Shown here in pieces: positions 1-7,044 of a stretch of DNA of 64,000 nt (positions are counted from its first letter, which is position 1; the number at the start of each line of letters is the position of its first letter). Made by a program: the position numbers and the translations under genes. The notes under the pieces were generated by a model, which worked only from the letters and a program-made list of their open reading frames with translations, had not been told where the DNA came from and ran no database searches. The stretch is from Methylobacterium sp. 77 (lineage in GTDB: Bacteria > Pseudomonadota > Alphaproteobacteria > Rhizobiales > Beijerinckiaceae): contig NZ_KB910516.1 of NCBI RefSeq assembly GCF_000372825.1, positions 3,205,825 to 3,269,824 on the forward strand. Direction: 5' to 3'.

Positions 1-43
1 TCGAGCCGTTCGGCCACGGCTTTTCCGGGATGCGCGAATGCGT

Positions 44-1030
44 TCACGAGGGAGTCCCTTTCTTCGCGGCGAGGCCAGCCTTGGCGCGGGCAAAGCCGGC
101 GATGTGGCGCCACATTTCCTTCAACGGCAGGACGTAGAGCCCGAACAACGACTGGTAGTCCCTGACGTTTCGGTCCATCAGCCCGAACGTGAAGTCCTCG
201 TTCGGCTCTGGCACGCACAACGTCCCGAACAGACGATCCCAGAACGAGAACATCAGCCCGAAATTCTTGTCGTAATGCTTCGGGTTCGTGCTGTGATGCA
301 ATTGATGCCAGTGCGGGCACAGGATGATGGTATTCAATCGACCGAACGAAATCTTGAAATGCGTGTGCCGCACGAAATCCATCATCAGGATATTGCGCAT
401 GATGTAGACGTTGATGCCGAAGATCGTCACCTCGACCGGATCGAGCGCCACCAGCGTCCAGAGGCCGAAGCAGAGGCCCGGAATCACGCCGTCCCAGATC
501 CGGTTCATCAGCTCGTCGAGGGGGTGGACCCGGTCCTTGGTGATCCCGACCATGACCTCGGCGGAATGGTGGACCTTGTGCAGTTCCCACAGCAACGGGA
601 AGGCGTGCTGGGCCTTGTGATAGACGTAATACGAGATGTCGTAGGCCAGCAGCATCGTCAGCGTGAAGAGGCAGACGGTGATCGGGCCGGGCGGCCCATC
701 GAGCAGAGGCGCATGGATGCCGAGCGCCCGCCCGACGACGACATGGGTGGCATAGCCGACCGCGACGACGAAGGTGATTCCGGCCGGGATCAGAAGGAAG
801 GGCATGATCGCCCGGCGCGTGATCCAGAACAGAAGGTCGGCCCTGGCGGAGGGGTGTGTCGCCACCTCGTGGGGCAGCACGAATTCGAAAAACTCCCGGA
901 CCGATTTCTGCTCGACCGTGCGCCAATAGGCGATCAGCGCGCAGCAGAAAGCCGTCAGCAACAGCAGGACGGCAGCAATCATGCCCGACGACGAGATCCT
1001 TTGCTGAACGATCTCGATCATCGTCTCCAT
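44..1030 (-). CDS. Sterol desaturase / fatty acid hydroxylase family membrane protein
   Basis: A 328-residue integral membrane di-iron oxygenase-type protein. Hydrophobic segments lie at about residues 17-35, 75-98, 115-135 and 183-215. The histidine clusters that bind the two irons are present: H138xxxH142, H151xxH154-H155, H222xH224, and H242xxH245-H246. Family members hydroxylate or desaturate lipids such as sterols, hopanoids, fatty acids or carotenoids; the substrate cannot be read from the sequence. It is a single gene followed by the window edge, with bciA about 400 bp upstream on the same strand. The AT-rich stretch just upstream is the likely promoter. Family assignment is firm, substrate unknown. 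Confidence 0.88.
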   Translation of the reverse strand: METMIEIVQQRISSSGMIAAVLLLLTAFCCALIAYWRTVEQKSVREFFEFVLPHEVATHPSARADLLFWITRRAIMPFLLIPAGITFVVAVGYATHVVVGRALGIHAPLLDGPPGPITVCLFTLTMLLAYDISYYVYHKAQHAFPLLWELHKVHHSAEVMVGITKDRVHPLDELMNRIWDGVIPGLCFGLWTLVALDPVEVTIFGINVYIMRNILMMDFVRHTHFKISFGRLNTIILCPHWHQLHHSTNPKHYDKNFGLMFSFWDRLFGTLCVPEPNEDFTFGLMDRNVRDYQSLFGLYVLPLKEMWRHIAGFARAKAGLAAKKGTPS

Positions 1031-1431
1031 CGGCGGCTCTCTCGTATAATGGCTTCTCCCTACAAACGGCCGGACCCCGCGAAAAGTCCCGGCTTTATCG
1101 AGATAATACGAAGTTATGTTTGATTTACCCTAATCTTACTTCCTAATTCCATTCCATAGATGACCATCGTTCGGAATTATTCAAACATAAGATCGATGAT
1201 CATGCTATGAATATATATTTATAGTGCTACTTCCATGATCCAATCGGCGCCCTGCCCCGGCTTTGCGGCGCAATCGCTCCCTCGTCCCCGGCTCGCATGA
1301 GCGGGGACCGGAAGGCCGATGCCGGGCAGGGTTGGTCCTAAGGGTCGACATCCGGACGCTTGGTGCCGTCCGCTCGCGACCCCGATCCGCAATTCGGGAG
1401 GTCCGTTCGCGGGCGTCCGATCGCAGCGCCG
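1031..1431. other. Intergenic region, AT-rich part with nested inverted repeats
   Basis: About 400 bp between two minus-strand genes. The part at 1100-1230 is much richer in A and T than the surroundings and probably holds the promoter of the desaturase-like gene. It contains a 10-bp inverted repeat (TTATGTTTGA at 1114-1123, TCAAACATAA at 1181-1190) enclosing a second pair (TAATTCC at 1144-1150, GGAATTA at 1173-1179). No convincing gene is seen; open frames running in from 1432 onward are shadows of bciA. Confidence 0.5.
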
Positions 1432-2475
1432 TCAGAACACGGCGTGGTCTCCGCGCTCGGCAACCGTCTCGCCTCGGACCAGGCGCGCGTAATAGTCGAA
1501 CAGTGTTTCCGAACCCGTAGACGGGGTCGCACTCGCATCGTATCGCCCCGTCGCCGGGTCCAGGACGAGCATGGACTCGGTGGCGTAGTAGCGCCCGATC
1601 CGCGCGAGCTCGGCCTTGGCTGCCAGTGCCGGCACCAACCGTCCGAGCGTTGCCAGGACGGCGATGATCACGTCCAGCATCAGCACCGGCACATGGGTGA
1701 ATCGCGGTTCTCGCCCGAGCAGGGCGAAGAGCCGCTCGCCCTGCGCCTTCGGCGTGACCGCTTCGCCCGGTCCGCCGATCGGGAGCACGCGGTTGCGTCG
1801 ATCTGCGTTGTCGATGCATTCGGCAAGGTAGGTGCCCAGGTCGTCGTCGCCGATCGGCTTGCAGGCGGTCAGCATGCCGTTGCCGAAAACCAGGAATGGC
1901 TTGCCGCGTTTTACGCGGTCGATTTGCCCCGAAAGCGATTTGAAGAAGGCAGTCGGCCGGACGATCGTGTAGTCGAGCCCCGATGTGGTCAGCACCTCCT
2001 CGTAGGCGAGCTTGGCATGCTGGAAGGCGAGGATCGGCTTCTGGACGCAGATCGCCGAGAGATGGATGACATGCGTCACGCCGGCAGCCTTGCTCGCGTG
2101 CAACGCATTCACATGCGCCTGATGGTCGATCGCCCAGGCGTCAGCGGGCAATCCGGTGCGCGAGGCGAGGCAGGAGACCAGGACGTCGAACGGCTCGCCG
2201 CGGAAGCCGTCGCGCGCCAGCGACGAGGGATCGGTCACATCCGAGAACCGTGCGGTCGCACCCGAGGGCAGGCGGCCACGATCCGCCGGCCCTGAAGGAT
2301 CGCGACTTTCGGCACTGCGCCTGACGAGGCAGACGACCTCATGACCGCGTGACACCAGGGCCCGCACCGTCGCACGACCGATGGTGCCGGTCCCACCGAG
2401 CACGAGAACGCGTCGCGGTCGCACACCGCTCGGTCGATCCGCACTCAGGGTCGCTTCATCGGGACGCTCAGACAT
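1432..2475 (-). CDS. bciA: Divinyl chlorophyllide a 8-vinyl-reductase (BciA-type)
   Basis: A 347-residue NAD(P)H-dependent, atypical short-chain reductase. The N-terminal Rossmann motif GGTGTIG lies at residues 27-33, and the interior carries the SCLASRTG, HLSAICVQKP and DYTIVRPTAFFKSLSGQ segments typical of BciA/DVR proteins. The enzyme reduces the C8 vinyl group of divinyl (proto)chlorophyllide to ethyl during bacteriochlorophyll a synthesis, which fits an aerobic anoxygenic phototroph such as Methylobacterium. No other pigment genes are visible in the window, so it sits outside the photosynthesis cluster. The assignment rests on recognition of the family sequence; a generic NmrA-like reductase is the alternative. 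Confidence 0.85.
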   Translation of the reverse strand: MSERPDEATLSADRPSGVRPRRVLVLGGTGTIGRATVRALVSRGHEVVCLVRRSAESRDPSGPADRGRLPSGATARFSDVTDPSSLARDGFRGEPFDVLVSCLASRTGLPADAWAIDHQAHVNALHASKAAGVTHVIHLSAICVQKPILAFQHAKLAYEEVLTTSGLDYTIVRPTAFFKSLSGQIDRVKRGKPFLVFGNGMLTACKPIGDDDLGTYLAECIDNADRRNRVLPIGGPGEAVTPKAQGERLFALLGREPRFTHVPVLMLDVIIAVLATLGRLVPALAAKAELARIGRYYATESMLVLDPATGRYDASATPSTGSETLFDYYARLVRGETVAERGDHAVF

Positions 2476-2582
2476 CCGAGATAGACGGCAGTCGTTTGGA
2501 TTGCCGCGTCAACCCACCCGGAACGGGCGCCAACACCGAAAAATCGGGTTCGACGCGGGTACCAAACGTCGGATTTCGATCA

Positions 2583-3758
2583 TCAGCGCCAGAGCAGCCG
2601 GGCGGTGACGCTGCCGAGGACCAGGATCACCGCGGCGCAGATGGCGAGGGCGGTGAACTGGCCGAGGCCCTGGAGAGCCGCGCCGAGGATCGCGACGCTC
2701 AGCGCCTGGCCGCAGAAGAACGAGAAGGCATGGAGCGAGACGGCCGAGGCGCGCGCGGTCGGCGCCACCTCCGTGACCTGAACCTGGAAGGTGTTGTGGA
2801 GCATGTAGAAGCCGAGGCCGAGCGCCACCAAGGCCGCGCAATCCACCTGCCAGCGTCCCGCGCTGCCGATGACGAGCAGGGCGCAGGCGCAGATCGCCCC
2901 GCCCACGATCAGCATGCGCGGCAGGCCGAGAAGGCGCAGCAGCACGCCGACGAAAGCCGAGTAGAGCAGCCCGCCGGCGGCGAAGCCCGCGAGCGCGAGC
3001 CCGGCCTCGCGCGGGCCGCCCTCCCCGCGCGCCTCGATGAGCGGCGCGAGATGGGGGAAGATGCCGAAGACCGCGATCGCCTCGACGAAGACCGCGGCGA
3101 ACAGCACCCGCGCGCGGGGAATGGCGACGATGGTGCGATAGCGCATCACCGCCTCGTCGAGCGCGAAGCGCCTCGGCGCCGCGCCGGCCCGCCACTCGAA
3201 ACCGAGCACAGTGGCCACGCAACCGAGCGCCGCGATGGCCGCGGTGATGGCGAAGACGCCCTTCCAGCCGACATCGGCCTCGATCAGCCCGGCGAAGGTG
3301 GAGCCCGACAATTGCCCGAGGATGACGGCGACGAGGAAGCGGCCGATGGCGACCTGCCGGCGCTCCAGCGGAATCCTGTCGCCCATGAGCGCGAGCGCGA
3401 GGGGGATGACGCCGCCCGCCGCCGCGCCCGCCAGCACGCGCAATCCGAACAGCACAGTCAGGTCCGCCGAGAGCGCGCATCCGGTGAGAGCCAGGGTGAG
3501 GATGCCGAGGCAGACGGCGATGACCCGCTCCTTGCCGAGCGAATCCCCCACCGGCCCGAGGATCGGCTGGATCAGCGCATAGGGTAGCGCGAAGGCGGTC
3601 GAGAGCAGGGCGACCGTATGCGGATCGCTGCGCAGATCGCGGGCGAGTACGCCGACGAGCGGCTCGACCGCCCGCCCGGCGAAGGTGCTGGCGAAACCGG
3701 CCACCGCCAGGATCACGATCAGGCGCGTGGTCGAGGACACCATCGGCTCGGCAATCAT
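2583..3758 (-). CDS. MFS transporter
   Basis: A polytopic protein of about 391 residues with twelve predicted membrane helices, of the drug/arabinose-exporter (DHA1) type. The loop after TM2 has the family A-like motif around GPVGDSLGKERV. I chose the ATG at 3758, which has an AGGA sequence about 10 bases upstream and places the first helix about ten residues in. The open frame continues to a GTG at 3854, which would add a polar 32-residue leader without a clear ribosome binding site. Substrate unknown. It lies about 190 bp downstream of the glycosyltransferase on the same strand and could be co-transcribed with it, but nothing proves a link. Confidence 0.85.
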   Translation of the reverse strand: MIAEPMVSSTTRLIVILAVAGFASTFAGRAVEPLVGVLARDLRSDPHTVALLSTAFALPYALIQPILGPVGDSLGKERVIAVCLGILTLALTGCALSADLTVLFGLRVLAGAAAGGVIPLALALMGDRIPLERRQVAIGRFLVAVILGQLSGSTFAGLIEADVGWKGVFAITAAIAALGCVATVLGFEWRAGAAPRRFALDEAVMRYRTIVAIPRARVLFAAVFVEAIAVFGIFPHLAPLIEARGEGGPREAGLALAGFAAGGLLYSAFVGVLLRLLGLPRMLIVGGAICACALLVIGSAGRWQVDCAALVALGLGFYMLHNTFQVQVTEVAPTARASAVSLHAFSFFCGQALSVAILGAALQGLGQFTALAICAAVILVLGSVTARLLWR

Positions 3759-3949
3759 GCGCATCCTCGGGGCGGGTGATCCGCTCGACAAGCCGATACC
3801 GGCCCCGACGTCGCCGGGCTTCCGCTCGGACGCGTCTTCAGCGGTGTCTTTCACATGCCGCCGAGACCGGCAACGTCTGGGATGATCTTCGGCAGGTCTC
3901 CGGCGAGCGCGACGATCGGCAGCGGGCGAGGCGGGTTTCGGTCACCCGC

Positions 3950-5023
3950 TTAGTGGCGACGCAGCCACGTTCTCCACGATCCGGTGAGCCGGATTCTCAG
4001 CACGGGCAGCACGAGAGAGCCGGGAAGCACGAGCCCCGCGCTCAGGAAAACGGCCACGAGCAATCGCCGATAGAGAGTGTACCATTCCGGAAAGGACCTC
4101 AGTGCGCTCACGAGGTTCGGAAATCGAATACGTCTGCCCTCCAATATGTCACAGTAATTATCGTACCGCGTATGCAGATACATCTCGTCCGGGCGCTTGA
4201 TTTGCTCAGCAACCCCGCGCTCGATCATGCTTCTCTTGAGATGCTCGACCCTGCGACGAAATCGTTTCTGGTGCTTCCGCAAATGCGGCACGGGCGGCAA
4301 CTGATTGCGATAGGATTTATTCCGAAAATGAACTCTGTAGCGGCCGAGCGGTTCGCCGATACTGACGATGTCGCCGAAGAACGGTGCGGCCAGCAGCATC
4401 ACACCATCGACGGCAGAATCGTAATGCGCCTCATGGAGGAGGTCGCACAGGTCCCTGCGGAAGACGTTCCCGGATGTTGGCGGAGAGATGTAGGCGCCCG
4501 CACGTTCCACCTTCTTTACGAAGGCCTCTCGATGGCGACCTGCCGACAATGCGGGTAGAGCCGGTCCGACGACGGCTCCCGTCGCGTCGATCGTCAGCAA
4601 CGGAAATTGCAGCTTCGCGACGTTCTCGTCCAACAGAGAGATGATCTTCGAAATCGAGTTCGGCAACAACTCGTCATCGGCATCCAGGAACAGGATGAAG
4701 GGTGCGCTGGTCCTTGCGACCCCGTGCAGACAGGCACTGACCTGACCGCCGTTTTCTTTTCGAAACGATCTGACGTGAAGCCGTTCGATCGTTTCCCATG
4801 ACTGGTCGGTCGAGCCGTCATCGACGACGATCAGTTCATAACGTTCGGCTTTCTGAGACGTGACGCTTTCGATGGCGCTCTGGACGTAATCCTCATAGTT
4901 GTAACAGTTGATGATGATCGACAGTATCGGATCGTCGCCCTTCAGCATATCGACGTCCCGCCGAAAGGTGCCAACCGATCCGATCGAGATCCCCGCATGG
5001 GCCAAGTCCAATCGATCTCTCAT
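3950..5023 (-). CDS. Family 2 glycosyltransferase
   Basis: A 357-residue GT-A fold transferase. Residues about 32-150 carry the nucleotide-sugar domain: SIIINCYNYE, VVDDGS at 67-71 and the metal-binding DADD at 114-117. The C-terminus has a hydrophobic stretch (about residues 320-342), suggesting membrane association. ATG codons at 5023 and 4948 are both possible starts. Such enzymes add one sugar to a lipid, polysaccharide or small-molecule acceptor; donor and acceptor are unknown. Base composition is visibly lower in G+C than its neighbours, which suggests horizontal acquisition. It lies 300 bp downstream of the aminoacyl-carrier operon on the same strand; a functional link is possible but unproven. 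Confidence 0.85.
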   Translation of the reverse strand: MRDRLDLAHAGISIGSVGTFRRDVDMLKGDDPILSIIINCYNYEDYVQSAIESVTSQKAERYELIVVDDGSTDQSWETIERLHVRSFRKENGGQVSACLHGVARTSAPFILFLDADDELLPNSISKIISLLDENVAKLQFPLLTIDATGAVVGPALPALSAGRHREAFVKKVERAGAYISPPTSGNVFRRDLCDLLHEAHYDSAVDGVMLLAAPFFGDIVSIGEPLGRYRVHFRNKSYRNQLPPVPHLRKHQKRFRRRVEHLKRSMIERGVAEQIKRPDEMYLHTRYDNYCDILEGRRIRFPNLVSALRSFPEWYTLYRRLLVAVFLSAGLVLPGSLVLPVLRIRLTGSWRTWLRRH

Positions 5024-5322
5024 CCATCAAGACGTGTGATGCTTCGCCGCCTCATGGCGCCGCAGGGCCCGAGATGCGGCCGGCCCTGACGAAGAGAATG
5101 ATCCACCCCGATCCCATCCGAAGCTATATCGAATGTAACGCAAATATTATCGGGATTCCAAATCGCAGGGAGTAAGGTTTAACCTTACACGCGCTTCTCT
5201 AGTCATCGTCTGTAGAGATCTGCATTCCCGGGATAACGTCGCATGTCGACGTCGACACGGCCGGACCGAATAACGCCGATCATGCCTGGTCCTAACATAC
5301 ATGGCGCTCGCGTCCCGGCCCT
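5024..5322. other. Intergenic region upstream of the glycosyltransferase
   Basis: About 300 bp between the end of the hydrolase gene and the glycosyltransferase start, both on the minus strand. The AT-rich part at 5120-5200 likely contains the glycosyltransferase promoter and includes the palindrome listed separately. I see no gene here. Confidence 0.45.
5172..5188. promoter_or_regulatory. 17-bp palindrome, candidate operator
   Basis: GTAAGGTT-T-AACCTTAC is a perfect palindrome with 8-bp arms around one central base. It lies about 150 bp upstream of the glycosyltransferase start in an AT-rich intergenic stretch. Its size suits a dimeric helix-turn-helix regulator. Which regulator binds is unknown. 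Confidence 0.4.
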
Positions 5323-7044
5323 TCAGAGCAGGCGACGCACCACGTCCTTCAGGACCTCCGCCAGCCGCGCCTGAGCCGCGACCGTGCTCAGATCGTGGTC
5401 TGCCCCGTCGATCATCGTCACCGGTCCGCCGAGGCGTCGGGCGATCGCCGCGGGGGAGCGGCCGAGATTCTCGTGCAGGGCGGCGAGGCCGCGGTCGTCG
5501 CGGCTGTAGACGAGATCGAGGTGGGCGCCGCGACGGCGGAGATCCGCGATGCGCTGGGCCACCGTGCCACCGGGAGGGCGTGCCCGGAACAGGGGCGTGA
5601 TCCGCTTGGCGACGCGCGCGAAGCCGGCCTTGGCGAGAGCCCGGGCAATGGCCCCGACCCGGATTTCGCCGCGCACGAGCCTGCCCCAGACGGCGCCCCG
5701 CCGCAGCAGGTCGGCATAGGTCGAGGCGTTTCGGAACACGTTGCGGATGACGCCGTCGACGTCGTCCGCCGGGTTCCAGTCGAAGCAATAGGGATTGATG
5801 AGGAGCGCGCCCTTCAGCCGAGGCTCGCGGCAGACGGCCTGGAAGGCGAGATGGGCGCCGCTGCAGGAGCCGACGATGACGACGGGCCCGATCCGCACCG
5901 TCTCCAGGTGGTCGAGGGCGGCGCGCACGTCGTCGAGCGGATCGAGGCTGTAGAGCGGAGAGGCGCCGTCCGGCCGGTCGGGACTGTCGCCGATGCCGCG
6001 CAGGTCCATGCGCAGGGATAGGAAACCGTCCCGCGCGAGGCCGCGTGCGAGCGAGGTCGTCTGGCGGCCCCAGCCGGAATGCACGTTGGTGCCGGCATTG
6101 ACGAAGAGCACCATCGGCCGCTGCGGTTCGGCCTCGCGTGGCCGGCAGAGGATGCCGAACAGCGACGGCCCGAACCGGAGTGGCTCCTCCCGCCAGCCGG
6201 CGCCTTCAATCGCAGCGCCCACCGGCTGGCGGAACGCGGCGGGCCGCGGCTGCAGGCCGTCGCCGAGCCCTGCCAGCACCGCCGAGAAGGCCTCGTCCGG
6301 CGTCTCGGCATAGAGCGGGTTGGCGACGAGGGCGGCGAGGCCGGGGAAGGGCCGCGTCGTCACCTCGGCGCCGAGCGCGGTGAAGCGTGGACCGAGACCG
6401 CCGGCCTCGCCGCCGATGAGCAGGATCTCGCTTGCCGGCGCCTGCGCGACCGAGGCGAGGTCGATGGTCGAGAGGTCGGCGGCGAGGGACGAGCCGATAT
6501 GGAAGCCGCCGACGGTGAGGCAGCCATCCTGCTGCGGCAGGGGCGATCCGTCGGGCATACGCCCGATGGTGCGCGACTGCATCTTCATCTCGCGCAGATA
6601 GGCGCGCCCGCTCGCGAACGGCGCCAGCAGCACGAGCCGATCGACCCGCTCGCCCTCGGCCGCGAGGGCCGCGAGCGTGCCGCCGAGGCGAAGCCCGACG
6701 AGGACGATCTCCTCCGCCTGCGCCTCCTCCCGGAGGAAGCGGATCGCCCGTCGGATCGACCGGACCCAGCCATCGACGCTGTCGCCGCCCTCGTCGGCGG
6801 AATCGCCGGTGCCGGGATAGTCGAAACTCAGGGTCGCGCAGCCGGTGGCGGCTACCCGCTCGGCCAGAATGCGCCAGGGACGATGCGCCGAGAGTTGCTC
6901 GTAACCGAGGGTGCCGCACAGGACGACGCCACGGCGGCCGATCCCCGGGCTGAACCAGCCGAACAGGCCGTCGAAGGCGACGGGCTGAATCGGCAGGGTG
7001 GAAACGGCGGCGTCCCAGTCGACGCGGGGTGCCTCATACGCCAT
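5323..7044 (-). CDS. Tandem double alpha/beta hydrolase
   Basis: 573 residues made of two alpha/beta-hydrolase domains. The first (about 1-270) has VLCGTLGYEQ, FDYPGTGDS and an elbow GLRLGG in which arginine stands where the nucleophile should be. The second (about 290-573) has VNAGTNVHSG, MDLRGIGDS and an elbow GSCSGA whose central residue is cysteine, plus DGADHDLS with a candidate catalytic histidine. These elbows resemble the two separate hydrolases I recall from exosortase A/EPS loci, here fused in one chain. The ATG at 7044 overlaps the stop of the upstream GH2 gene by one base (TGATG), so translation is coupled. It is the last gene of the aminoacyl-carrier operon and a candidate for product release or transfer from the carrier protein. 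That role is inference. Confidence 0.8.
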   Translation of the reverse strand: MAYEAPRVDWDAAVSTLPIQPVAFDGLFGWFSPGIGRRGVVLCGTLGYEQLSAHRPWRILAERVAATGCATLSFDYPGTGDSADEGGDSVDGWVRSIRRAIRFLREEAQAEEIVLVGLRLGGTLAALAAEGERVDRLVLLAPFASGRAYLREMKMQSRTIGRMPDGSPLPQQDGCLTVGGFHIGSSLAADLSTIDLASVAQAPASEILLIGGEAGGLGPRFTALGAEVTTRPFPGLAALVANPLYAETPDEAFSAVLAGLGDGLQPRPAAFRQPVGAAIEGAGWREEPLRFGPSLFGILCRPREAEPQRPMVLFVNAGTNVHSGWGRQTTSLARGLARDGFLSLRMDLRGIGDSPDRPDGASPLYSLDPLDDVRAALDHLETVRIGPVVIVGSCSGAHLAFQAVCREPRLKGALLINPYCFDWNPADDVDGVIRNVFRNASTYADLLRRGAVWGRLVRGEIRVGAIARALAKAGFARVAKRITPLFRARPPGGTVAQRIADLRRRGAHLDLVYSRDDRGLAALHENLGRSPAAIARRLGGPVTMIDGADHDLSTVAAQARLAEVLKDVVRRLL

